Source of the DNA: Candidatus Caldilinea saccharophila
Lineage (GTDB): Bacteria; Chloroflexota; Anaerolineae; Caldilineales; Caldilineaceae
NCBI GenBank assembly: GCA_016710365.1
Contig: JADJVW010000007.1
Coordinates: forward strand, 124,001-188,000
Reading direction: 5' to 3'
DNA: 64,000 bases
The notes under the pieces are model-generated. The model saw only the letters and a program-made list of their open reading frames with translations, was not told the origin of the DNA and did no database searches. How positions within the stretch are numbered: the first letter of the stretch is position 1; each line of letters opens with the position of its first letter. Positions 20,790-28,753 of this stretch are shown piece by piece. A program made the translations under genes and the position numbers.

Positions 20790-20818
20790 ATTTTAATGCA
20801 GAAAGGAATGCTTGTCAA
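20790..20818 (-). promoter_or_regulatory. Sigma-70 promoter of the DeoR regulator gene
   Basis: On the minus strand TTGACA (complement of 20813-20818) is followed after exactly 17 bases by TAAAAT (complement of 20790-20795). The predicted start is near 20783, three bases before the ATG at 20780. Confidence 0.7.
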
Positions 20819-20838
20819 GCAAAATTCTGCCCGTTATT

Positions 20839-22428
20839 TCAATTGCCTAACACTAACGCACCCCATTCGGTTGGATTGTCGTGCGTAGTCCGGGCAGGCG
20901 AGGCGGAGATGACCGTCTGTTGCGCGGGGACGTCACCGTCGTTGTCGCTGATGCTGAAGTTGAAGCCCATCTGCAAGCCTGGATAAAGTTCGCTGGCGCT
21001 GAGGTCAAAGTAAAGCCAGGGAATGAGCACTTCTATAGCATATTCGCCAGGGGAAGTCGCCACCACGCTGGGAGGGAGGAAGCTGCTTTCCGCGGCCAAC
21101 GGCAGCCAACGGTATCCACGCACGAAAAGGAATTCGGGGTCCGGCGCCAGGCCAAGCTGCGTGTCGTCGTCGTTGGCGCGCGTATCGGCGAAATCGTCGG
21201 CGAGACGGCGGTCAAACTGCAGCTCGACCCCGTCACCCTGCCATTGATCGCTGCCATCTGGCCCGGCGTGCAGCACGTCGTCATTGACCTGCACCGCGAG
21301 ATAGAGACCTTCCGGCGCCCACATTACTTGAAACGCGGCGGAAAGATCCGCGGGGCCGCCCCACTGGTCGCGCCCCTGGATGACGGCATCGATGGGTAGC
21401 CACGGCCCCGGCCAATCCTCGAAGCGCCCGTCGAGCGTCACCGGCTGCCCGCGCCGCGCGGGGAAGACGCCGTTCTGCGCGGGCCGCGCCGCGCCGTCAG
21501 CTACCGGCGACGCGGTGGACGTTGCCGCCGGCGCTGCGGCAACCGGCGTATTCACCACGGGGACGCCAGAGATCGCACCGCTGCGCCAGCGGCCACTGTT
21601 GTCAAACACCATTACCAACGGTCGCCAGCTTGCGTCAGCAGCATTGTTATACAGGTTTTCCGCAGTGCAGCTTGCCACCGGCGCGCTGGCGAGGGCGAAG
21701 CCCTGCTCGAAGGGCTGAATCGCGGCGCAGAAACCTTTTTCCGGCATGGTGGCCCATCCCAGCCGCGCAAAAACGTCATCGCGCACGCCCCAAATATAGC
21801 CAAAGCCGCGCTCCGGCCGATAGAGACCGCTCGGCGCTTCTCCGCGTAAAGACGCTTCCTGCCCATCCCACGTTTCATTAGATGGCGTCCACGTCCCGTC
21901 GCCGTACAGCACATAGGAAAGATTGTCGTCGCTGCGCCACAGCATGGCCCCGCGCTCGAAGCCTTCATACGCCGCCCAGACAATGGAGGTCGGCGCGGCG
22001 GGACAGCCTAGCGCGCCAGGATCGAACAGGGCGGCGAACTGCGGATCCAGTGGCACGTCACAGACGCGTGTGGGGGGCGGCGTGGGCAAGGACGTGAGCG
22101 TGGCGGCAGCCGGTGGCGTCACTAGTGTAGCCGCCGGCGTGACCGCCGCGCCAGCCTGCGCCGTGGCGGTCTGTTGTGCAGCGGGAGAAGTCGAGCTGGT
22201 GGCCGTAAAGGTCGCCACCGGCTGCGACGTCACCGCGGCGATGGGCGCTTCCGTTGCCGTGCCGGTTCCTACGCGGTCGGAAAGCGTCGTCCAGCCGACG
22301 CCGACGGCAAATGCAAAGACAAACAGGATGGCGGCGCCGGCTAACCAGAGCCACCACCGGTTCTGCTGTGGTGGGGGAAGGGGCGAACCCATATCGGGTA
22401 TAATTTCAAAATCTTCGGGATTTGCCAC
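20839..22428 (-). CDS. Membrane-anchored protein with CBM9-like sugar-binding domain
   Basis: A 529-residue protein. A short cytoplasmic N-terminus is followed by one membrane segment (WLWLAGAAILFVFAFAVGVGW), a long Thr/Ala/Pro-rich stalk, a Cys-containing middle domain (VCDVPLDPQFAALFDPGALGC), and a C-terminal carbohydrate-binding family 9-like domain from about residue 335: PVTLDGRFEDWPGPW, GLYLAVQVNDDV, QWQGDGVELQFDRR, YAIEVLIPW, and LQMGFNFSISDND. No catalytic residues are evident. It probably displays a glycan-binding domain outside the membrane. The gene is followed by an unrelated small membrane protein on the same strand upstream. Confidence 0.78.
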   Translation of the reverse strand: MANPEDFEIIPDMGSPLPPPQQNRWWLWLAGAAILFVFAFAVGVGWTTLSDRVGTGTATEAPIAAVTSQPVATFTATSSTSPAAQQTATAQAGAAVTPAATLVTPPAAATLTSLPTPPPTRVCDVPLDPQFAALFDPGALGCPAAPTSIVWAAYEGFERGAMLWRSDDNLSYVLYGDGTWTPSNETWDGQEASLRGEAPSGLYRPERGFGYIWGVRDDVFARLGWATMPEKGFCAAIQPFEQGFALASAPVASCTAENLYNNAADASWRPLVMVFDNSGRWRSGAISGVPVVNTPVAAAPAATSTASPVADGAARPAQNGVFPARRGQPVTLDGRFEDWPGPWLPIDAVIQGRDQWGGPADLSAAFQVMWAPEGLYLAVQVNDDVLHAGPDGSDQWQGDGVELQFDRRLADDFADTRANDDDTQLGLAPDPEFLFVRGYRWLPLAAESSFLPPSVVATSPGEYAIEVLIPWLYFDLSASELYPGLQMGFNFSISDNDGDVPAQQTVISASPARTTHDNPTEWGALVLGN

Positions 22429-22499
22429 GACGTTTCACCTTTTCCATTTCTGACAATGCGAACTTGTAGTGCAGTAAATCTCCACCGGCCACTGAACGT

Positions 22500-22525
22500 C
22501 ACCCTGAAAAGCGACTGTCAGGGTG
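22500..22525. terminator. Short hairpin at the end of the 22518 gene
   Basis: CACCCTGA at 22500-22507 pairs with TCAGGGTG at 22518-22525 around a ten-base loop. It overlaps the stop codon of the upstream minus-strand gene. No T-tract follows, so terminator function is uncertain. Confidence 0.4.
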
Positions 22526-23066
22526 GCGGAGACGATAAAATTGTCTCTTCAACCAACGCCCACACCAGCGGCCCCTGTTCCACCGCGTAGACAAGCCCCG
22601 CAATCAGGGCAACTGCCAGCAGAAATAGCATCAGCGCACGCCAGGGTCGCCTGCGGTGCGTGGCAACCGGCGGTGCTGGCGCATCCACCGGTAGTCCGGC
22701 CGCGCCCGGCGCATAAAGCCGCACCAAGCGCGCACCGCTGACCCGCACCGCACGCAGCTCCACCTTGCAGCCGATCCAGTCCCCCGCAAAGGGGCTGTTC
22801 GTCATGCGCACCAATGTTTGGACATCTTCTTCGCCTACTGCCAACGGCTTTGCCAAGCCTTCGACAAACACCAACGACGTGAGCGCCTCCACGCCTTGCG
22901 TGTTGATGCTATTGACGCGCCCTGCCCACTGGCCGCCGGGCAGGTCTTCAGGCTGCAGACGATAGCGGCTGACAATCGCGGTCGCACGACCGTGGTGCGC
23001 CTGATCTTGTTGCGCATGAGTGGCTTCGGAAGCGATGCGCAGCGATTGAGTGGACTTATCTGCCAT
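22518..23066 (-). CDS. Hypothetical protein with C-terminal membrane anchor
   Basis: A 182-residue protein. Residues 1-130 are soluble, with beta-rich segments (GGQWAGRVNSINTQGVEALTSLVFVEG, SPFAGDWIGCKVELRAVRV); a Pro/Ala linker with RRRP precedes one membrane helix (LMLFLLAVALIAGLVYAV) and a short tail. The positive-inside pattern places the N-terminal domain in the cytoplasm. No family recognised. It precedes the CBM9-like gene and follows the TlpA-like gene by 23 bases, so the three may form one transcript. Confidence 0.6.
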   Translation of the reverse strand: MADKSTQSLRIASEATHAQQDQAHHGRATAIVSRYRLQPEDLPGGQWAGRVNSINTQGVEALTSLVFVEGLAKPLAVGEEDVQTLVRMTNSPFAGDWIGCKVELRAVRVSGARLVRLYAPGAAGLPVDAPAPPVATHRRRPWRALMLFLLAVALIAGLVYAVEQGPLVWALVEETILSSPPP

Positions 23067-23089
23067 TGGTTGTCAGAATTCTCTTTCGA

Positions 23090-23668
23090 CTATTGCTCCA
23101 ACACAGCATCGATCACCGTGCGGTCGATCGCACCTGGCCGCACCTCGACGATCGTGCCATCCGCGCCCAGAAAGATGCTGGTCGGCAATCCGCTGATGTT
23201 GTAGCGGTCGCTGATGGTTCCCTGCGGATCGATGACGACTGGCGCATCCATGCGGAACTGCTCGGCGAAGTCACTGACTGCCGTCGGCGCCTCGCTGACA
23301 TTGACGGCCAGTAATGCCAGATCCGGATAGTCGCGCGCGGCTTGCAACAACTCCGGCATTTCGGCGCGACACGGCGGGCACCACGTCGCCCAGAAGTTGA
23401 TCAATACGGGACGACCCTTCAAATCCGCCAGCGTGGTGTGGCGCCCATCCGGCAAAAGCAGGGTAAAGTTGGGCGGCGTATCACCTGCCCTGAGCAGTTG
23501 CGGCGGCCCTGCTTCATCGAGCAACCCTTGTGGATAGCCGCGCCCGATGCCGCTGGGAAAGGTATTCAACGCCACGCGCTGCGCACCGGCAGGCAGACCT
23601 GGGTTCGATTCACCGCCACACGCTGCCAATAGAAGTGTGAGCAGCGCGATCCACCACACATATTTCAT
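23090..23668 (-). CDS. TlpA/ResA-like thioredoxin-fold lipoprotein
   Basis: A membrane-tethered thiol-disulfide oxidoreductase acting outside the cytoplasm. It has a lipoprotein signal ending in LLAAC, a linker, then the AhpC/TSA-Redoxin-like fold: NFTLLLPDGRHTTLADLKGRPVLINFWATWCPPC with the active-site CPPC, and the cis-proline GLPTSIFLG. Length 192 residues is normal. Such proteins reduce apocytochrome c or other exported thiols; the partner is not visible here. A TATAAT hexamer lies on the minus strand (complement of 23720-23725) at a plausible distance from the start. Confidence 0.93.
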   Translation of the reverse strand: MKYVWWIALLTLLLAACGGESNPGLPAGAQRVALNTFPSGIGRGYPQGLLDEAGPPQLLRAGDTPPNFTLLLPDGRHTTLADLKGRPVLINFWATWCPPCRAEMPELLQAARDYPDLALLAVNVSEAPTAVSDFAEQFRMDAPVVIDPQGTISDRYNISGLPTSIFLGADGTIVEVRPGAIDRTVIDAVLEQ

Positions 23669-23933
23669 GGGACAACTCCCCTACTTTATCTGAACCTGAA
23701 TCCATCAGGACATGAGGCTATTATACCGTATATGTCAAAAGACCGGACGAACCAGGGCCATCAGTGGTGGATGGCGGTGCAGGTGGGACATGTGACCACA
23801 TGTTTGCCGTTCGTGACCAGACATGCGCGGCGACAGGCAGCGCCTACGATTTGCCAGTGTGTTGCCGCCAGCATCGGCGTCCATGATAAAATGCAAGCTA
23901 TTCATTCAAATGTAATGCCGTAGGAGATAAGCC

Positions 23934-25443
23934 ATGCATGGCCGCAGTACTGTTGATGGAACGTTTGTCAATCAAGCGAGCGCTTTTGAAGACTTTGTCC
24001 AGCGATTCCCCTGCCTACCAGGCCAACGCTCATCTCGATGATGTGCGCGCCGCGGATTACGCCCGTCTCGACCGCAGCGGCCACATTTATCTGGACTACA
24101 CAGGCGGCGGTCTCTATGCAGAGTCGCAATTGCGCCAGCACTTTGACTTGCTCTCCGCCAATGTTTTTGGCAATCCCCACTCGCAAAATCCAACATCTTT
24201 GGCGATGACGCATCTGGTCGAGCAGGCGCGCGACCATGTGCTGGCGTTTTTTCACGCCTCACCGGACGAGTACACCGTTATCTTCACCGCCAATGCCAGC
24301 GGCGCGCTCAAGCTTGTGGGCGAAGCCTATCCCTTTGCGCCGGGTGGACGTTACGCGCTGCTGTACGACAATCACAACTCGATCAACGGCATTCGCGAGT
24401 TTGCCAGGGCGCGCGGGGCCGCGGTGAACTATGTGCCGGTCGATCTGCCCGACTTGCGCGCACCTGCTGCACGCGTGCTCGGCGCGCTTGACGCGGCCGA
24501 CCCGGCCCACCACAACCTGTTCGCCTATCCTGCCCAATCGAACTTCAGCGGCGTGCACCATCCGCTCGCCTGGGTGGAGCAGGCGCAGCAACGCGGCTGG
24601 GATGTGCTGCTCGACTGTGCGGCTTTTGCTCCCACCAATCGCCTCGATCTCAGCGACGTACATCCCGACTTTGTGCCGCTCTCTTTCTACAAGATTTTCG
24701 GCTACCCGACTGGCGTCGGCGCGCTGATCGTGCGCCGGCGCGCGCTGGCCAAGTTGCGCCGGCCCTGGTTTGCCGGCGGCACGATCACCATCACGTCGGT
24801 GCAAGGCGAGGGCTGGCACGCGCTGATCCCAGGCGCGGCCGGCTTTGAGGATGGCACCGTCAACTACCTCAATTTGCCCGCCATCGAGATCGGGCTGCGG
24901 CACATTGAGCGAATCGGCGTCCAGGCGATCCATGCGCGCGTGATGGCGCTGACAGGCTGGCTGCTGGAGATGCTGACCGCGCTGACGCACAGCAACGGCG
25001 CGCCCCTCGTGCACATCTACGGGCCGACCGTCCCCACGGCACGCGGCGGGACGATTGCCTTCACCCTGCGCGACCCGCACGGCGAGGATTTCGATTTTCG
25101 TCGCGTCGAGGCCGCAGCGGCCGCACGCAACATCTCGTTGCGCACTGGCTGTTTCTGCAACCCTGGCGACGGCGAAATCGCGCACCAGCTTGGCCGCGAG
25201 GAAATGGCGTGCTACTTCACCGGTGCGGCGCCCACCTCCTTCTACGAATTCTACGACCTGCTGCACGTCGCTAGCGGCAAGACCCCGAGCACGATTCGCG
25301 TCTCGCTGGGGCTGGCTTCCAACTTTGCGGATGTTTATCAATTGGGGGCGTTTTTGGCGGGGTTCTGCAACCGCCGCGCCGAGGATCTGCCGTGGGCGCC
25401 CACACCGTCGTTAGCCGCCGTGCGCGAACGCGACGCCGCATAG
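23934..25443 (+). CDS. Class V aminotransferase (cysteine desulfurase/MOCOS-like), frameshifted near start
   Basis: A PLP enzyme of about 500 residues related to the N-terminal domain of molybdenum cofactor sulfurases. The N-terminus carries YLDYTGGGLYAESQL, then FGNPHSQNPTS, FTANASGALKLVGE, YDNHNSINGIREFA, the PLP-lysine motif SFYKIFGYPTGVGAL, and the late Cys motif RTGCFCNPGD. Two frames appear at the 5' end. ATG 23934 has AGGAG seven bases upstream and gives AFEDFVQRFP, which joins AYQANAHLDD if one C is removed from the C-run at 24008-24011. The alternative ATG 23938 stays in the later frame without correction but gives an unrelated N-terminus. The AMP-ligase gene follows 19 bases later. 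The enzyme may mobilise sulfur, but the acceptor is unknown. Confidence 0.9.
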
Positions 25444-25462
25444 CATAGTTGAAGGAAAGCTC

Positions 25463-26608
25463 ATGCTCTGGCTCGATGACCGCTGGTGGGATGAAGATGC
25501 GTTGCGCGCCGGCGTGACGCCTGCCAACACCGACGCCCAGACCGGCGCAGTCTTCAGCTTCAGCCGCGCCTGGCTCCGTGGCGACGAAACCTTCGAGGTG
25601 CAAACCTCCGGCTCGACCGGCGCACCCAAGCCGATTCAGCTTCTGCGCGGCCAGATGGAAGCCAGCGCACGCGCCACAGGCGCCGCACTCGGGCTGACGG
25701 CAGGCATGAGCGCGCTGGTCTGCCTGCCGGTGCACTACATCGCCGGGCGCATGATGTTGGTGCGCGGCTTTGTGCTGGGACTGAAGCTGATCGTCGTCGC
25801 GCCGGCCGCTGACCCGCTGGCAACGCTGCCGCCCGACATCGCCATCGATCTGGCCGCGTTCGTCCCGCTCCAGATACAGACGTTGCTGGATATTGCGCTG
25901 CTCGCCCACTACGGCTCCTGCTTTCCTGACGACACGCCACGGGCTGCCTCTTATCGCCGCCGCCTCGACGCGCCGCGCGCCATCCTGGTCGGCGGCGGGC
26001 CGATTTCCCCCGCGCTGGAAACGCAGATTCGCCACCTGACCGCGCCGGTCTATCACACTTATGGCATGACAGAAAGCGCCACGCATGTCGCGCTGCGCCG
26101 GCTCAATGGCGCGGACGCGTCGCCGGCGTTCGTCCCCCTGCCGGGCGTCGCCACCGGCATCGACACGCGCGGCTGTCTGCATCTGCGCGGCCCGATGACG
26201 AACGACGTCCTGCTCCAGACCAACGACCTGGTGGAGCTGCAACCCGACGGTTCGTTCCTGTGGCTGGGACGGTGGGACAATGTGATCAACAGCGGCGGGG
26301 TCAAGGTGCAGGTGGAAAGCGTCGAGGCGACCATTGCCGCGGTGGCCGCCGAACAGCCGGAGCTGGGTCTGGTGCGACGGCGCTTTTTCGTCGCGGGCTT
26401 GCCCGACGCACGGCTCGGCCAGGTCGTCACATTGGTGGTCGAAGGGGACGCGCTGAACGACGATCAAGCGCAGCAACTGGGCTGGGCGCTGAGCCAGGCT
26501 TTGCCTCGCCACCACGCGCCCCGGCAACTTGTTTATTCCCCACGCTTTGCCGAGACGCCGACCGGCAAGATCGATCGCAAAGCTGTGCTGGCTTTCACCT
26601 CATCATGA
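25463..26608 (+). CDS. MenE-like AMP-dependent acyl-CoA synthetase
   Basis: A compact ANL-superfamily ligase of 381 residues that activates a carboxylate as an acyl-adenylate and transfers it to CoA. Motifs: the P-loop TSGSTGAPKPIQL, the LPVHYIAGRMML segment typical of o-succinylbenzoate-CoA ligase, YGMTESATH, the hinge GRWDNVINSGGVKVQ, and the C-terminal catalytic Lys in PTGKIDRKAV. The N-terminal region is shorter than in acetyl-CoA synthetases, as in MenE. AAGGAAAG precedes ATG 25463. The pairing with a desulfurase-like gene is unusual, and no other menaquinone gene is in the window, so the assignment to menaquinone synthesis stays tentative. Confidence 0.85.
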   Translation: MLWLDDRWWDEDALRAGVTPANTDAQTGAVFSFSRAWLRGDETFEVQTSGSTGAPKPIQLLRGQMEASARATGAALGLTAGMSALVCLPVHYIAGRMMLVRGFVLGLKLIVVAPAADPLATLPPDIAIDLAAFVPLQIQTLLDIALLAHYGSCFPDDTPRAASYRRRLDAPRAILVGGGPISPALETQIRHLTAPVYHTYGMTESATHVALRRLNGADASPAFVPLPGVATGIDTRGCLHLRGPMTNDVLLQTNDLVELQPDGSFLWLGRWDNVINSGGVKVQVESVEATIAAVAAEQPELGLVRRRFFVAGLPDARLGQVVTLVVEGDALNDDQAQQLGWALSQALPRHHAPRQLVYSPRFAETPTGKIDRKAVLAFTSS

Positions 26609-26681
26609 CGGATAGCCGACGACGACAATCCGCCCGTCGTGACGCAAGGTCGCGGTGTGGTCGATTCTTGCCAAAGCTGTA

Positions 26682-26813
26682 TAGTACAGGTGGGCGTAAT
26701 TCTGCCCGTAGATTTGGTAGGGACAGGCCCCCGTGTCTATCCGGCTTCCGGGCGCACACGGGGGTGCGCCCCTACCAGGCAACCAATGAAGTGTTTTAGC
26801 CCGTGTGTAATAG
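26682..26813 (-). repeat. 133-bp MITE-like repeat, copy 1 (inverted)
   Basis: The element runs from TAGTACAGGTGGGCG to CCCGTGTGTAATAG and is the reverse complement of two tandem copies at 28301-28562. It has imperfect terminal inverted repeats (CTAGTACAGGTGGGC against CTAGTACACACGGGC) and two internal hairpins built on GGGACAGGCCCC and GGCGCACACGGGG. It codes for nothing. The flanks 26609-26681 hold no gene. Confidence 0.75.
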
Positions 26814-26854
26814 TCACCTCAAACCTAAGAGAGTGTTTGGGCAAGGGTGAACTC

Positions 26855-26953
26855 GACGCAGCGGCGCGGAGTGGCAGAGATTCGCAGAGGAAAAGCAAAA
26901 GCTTGCCACCAGCCTTTCTCTGCGTTTTCTCTGCATCTCCGCGCCGCTGCGTC
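26855..26953. repeat. Dispersed imperfect inverted repeat (GACGCAGCG family)
   Basis: The left arm GACGCAGCGGCGCGGAG pairs with the right arm CTCCGCGCCGCTGCGTC over a GCAGAG/CTCTGC-rich middle. It stands between the MenE-like gene and the TrmH-like gene, just after the MITE-like repeat. Confidence 0.7.
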
Positions 26954-26979
26954 AAAATGGGAAATTTTTCAAACAGCCT

Positions 26980-27666
26980 CTAAAGTGGAACCTGCGACTC
27001 CAGCGAACCGCTTGGCTGAGCGCCCAGCGCCCCATCGCACCGATGACGCAAAATCACCGCGGCGATGCCAAAGGCGGTGGCGACGTTGAGCGACTGCTTG
27101 CGCCCAGCCATCGGGATCGAGACGCAGCGAGCGCACAGCGCCAGCAGGTCGGGGTCGACGCCGGTCACTTCGTTGCCCACGACAAGCACCAGCGGCAGCG
27201 GCGGCGCCTCGATGTCAAAGATCGAGACAGCAGCGCCGCCCGTCTCCAGCGCCCAAAGCACATGGCCGGAGGCGCGCAGCGTTTCGGCAAGCGCCACACT
27301 ATTGCGGTGATGGCTCCAGGAAAGATGTTGCTCCGCGCCCAGGGCAGTTTTGGCGAGCTTGCGATGGTCAGGCGTGGGCGTGACGCCGCCCAGATAGAGA
27401 TGACTCAACCCGGCGCCGTCCGCGCTGCGGAAGATCGACCCGACATTGAACAGACTGCGCACGTTGTCCAGCAGGCCGGCCAGCGGCATCCTCCCCCCCT
27501 CGGACAGGTGAGTCTCTGCGGTTTGCGCAACGATGGGCAGCCGATGCACGACTTGCGTAGGCGCGCCACACCACGGGCAGCGGTCGCCACTGCGTTGATC
27601 TTCCGCGGCGGGAAAGCGAAAGGCGCAAGATGTTGCGGTGCATTGGCGAATTTCGTAGTGCATCAT
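26980..27666 (-). CDS. SpoU/TrmH-family RNA 2'-O-methyltransferase with zinc-ribbon start
   Basis: A SPOUT-class enzyme that methylates ribose 2'-OH in tRNA or rRNA. The N-terminus has a Cys pattern (C8, C14, then CPWC at 30-33) that could bind zinc. The catalytic domain has motif 1 NVRSLFNVGSIFRSADGAG, motif 2 LVVGNEVTGVD and motif 3 IPMAGRKQSLNVATAFGIA, which together form the SAM-binding trefoil knot. Length 228 residues. The HD-domain gene lies ten bases upstream on the same strand. Confidence 0.9.
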   Translation of the reverse strand: MMHYEIRQCTATSCAFRFPAAEDQRSGDRCPWCGAPTQVVHRLPIVAQTAETHLSEGGRMPLAGLLDNVRSLFNVGSIFRSADGAGLSHLYLGGVTPTPDHRKLAKTALGAEQHLSWSHHRNSVALAETLRASGHVLWALETGGAAVSIFDIEAPPLPLVLVVGNEVTGVDPDLLALCARCVSIPMAGRKQSLNVATAFGIAAVILRHRCDGALGAQPSGSLESQVPL

Positions 27667-27676
27667 GGCGGCGGCG

Positions 27677-28267
27677 TCAGGCGCGGATCAGCCCACGCGC
27701 GGCGGCGTCGACGAGCATCGCCTCGACATAGCTCCAGAGCGCGTGTGAGCCTTCCTCGATGGGGTGGAGGCGATGATAGACAGCTGCTTGAGTGACGCCG
27801 GCTGCGCGCCACGTGCCGCCGCCATTCTGGTAGTTTTGCAGCGAAGGCATCAGGCGATCCAGCGCGTTGGCAAAGCGGGCTTCGGGGGTCTGGCGGGCGT
27901 CGAACTCCTCCCACAGCGCACGCAACTCGTCGCGCTGGTCGTCGGGCAGCAGCCCAAAGATGCGGTCGGCGGCGGCGCGCTCGCGCTCCTCTTTGTCCAG
28001 GTTGGCCTCGACATCGTAAGCAAAGGTGTCGCCGGCGTCGATCTCGACGATGTCGTGCACAAGGAGCAGCTTCAGCGTGTGGAGCACATTGATCGTTTCA
28101 TTGGCGTGTTCGGCCAGCACCATCGCCATCACGGCCAGGTGCCAGGAGTGTTCGGCGCTGTTTTCGCGGCGGTCGCCGCCCACCAGGCTAGTGCGGCGCA
28201 AAATGCGCTTGAGGCGGTCAAGCTCGATCAGAAAGGTAAGTTGTGCGGTTAGACGCTCATCGTGCAT
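27677..28267 (-). CDS. HD-domain hydrolase, YfbR/HDDC2-like
   Basis: A 196-residue HD phosphohydrolase. The metal-binding residues are in ENSAEHSWHLAVMA, LLLVHDIVEIDAGDTFAYD (the HD pair) and the later Asp in NALDRLMPSLQNY. Members of this group are 5'-deoxyribonucleotidases or related nucleotide hydrolases. The TrmH-like gene follows directly. Confidence 0.88.
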   Translation of the reverse strand: MHDERLTAQLTFLIELDRLKRILRRTSLVGGDRRENSAEHSWHLAVMAMVLAEHANETINVLHTLKLLLVHDIVEIDAGDTFAYDVEANLDKEERERAAADRIFGLLPDDQRDELRALWEEFDARQTPEARFANALDRLMPSLQNYQNGGGTWRAAGVTQAAVYHRLHPIEEGSHALWSYVEAMLVDAAARGLIRA

Positions 28268-28300
28268 AAAACGATCCTTTCGATGGTTGCACTCATTGTA

Positions 28301-28433
28301 CTAGTACACACGGGCTAAAATACCTCATTGGCTGCCTGGTAGGGGCGCACCCCCGTGTGCGCCCGGAAGCCGGACAGGCACGGGGGCCTGTCCCTACCAA
28401 ATTTACGGACAGAATTACGCCCCCCTGGACTAG
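28301..28433 (+). repeat. 133-bp MITE-like repeat, copy 2
   Basis: Bounded by CTAG at 28301-28304 and 28430-28433, with terminal inverted repeats and two internal hairpins (GGCGCACCCCCGTGTGCGCC and GGCACGGGGGCCTGTCCC). The right CTAG is shared with copy 3, suggesting insertion of one copy next to another at a CTAG target. Confidence 0.8.
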
Positions 28434-28562
28434 TACACACGGGCTAAAATACCTCATTGGTTTCCTGGTAGGGGCGCACCCCTGTGTGCGCCCGGAAACC
28501 GGACAGGCACGGGGGCCTGTCCCTACCAAATTTACGGGCAGAATTACGCCCACCTGTACTAG
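28430..28562 (+). repeat. 133-bp MITE-like repeat, copy 3
   Basis: Nearly identical to copy 2, in tandem with a period of 129 bp. It ends at CTAG 28559-28562. Small differences (GTTTCC for GCTGCC near its start, AAACC for AAGCC) show that the copies are not a simple assembly duplication. Confidence 0.8.
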
Positions 28563-28629
28563 CCGCATTCAAGTTCACGGCAAACCTCACCGCCATCATG
28601 ATGCAGCTTTTCGCAAAGCTCCCCATTTT

Positions 28630-28729
28630 GACGCGGAGATGCAGAGGGACGCAGAGAAAGGCTTGGAAACTTTCTGGCTTTTCTCTTGCTTTTCCTCCGC
28701 GTATCTCTGCGCCTCCGCGTCTCTGCGTC
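28630..28729. repeat. Dispersed imperfect inverted repeat (GACGCGGAG family)
   Basis: Left arm GACGCGGAGATGCAGAGGGA, right arm TCTGCGCCTCCGCGTCTCTG, with a TTTCTGGCTTTTC middle. With the two tandem repeats before it, it fills the region 28268-28753, which holds no gene. Confidence 0.7.
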
Positions 28730-28753
28730 GAAATCAACTTGTCCAAGTAGTCG

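Noticed and set aside
23732..23923. 63-codon frame before the aminotransferase
   Set aside because: No ribosome binding site, no family, and low-complexity residues; it lies in the divergent promoter region.
25271..26527. Open frame opposite the MenE-like gene
   Set aside because: The plus-strand gene has complete ANL motifs; the antisense frame has none.
28301..28562. Assembly duplication of the 133-bp element
   Set aside because: The tandem copies differ at several positions and a third inverted copy lies elsewhere, so they are separate elements.
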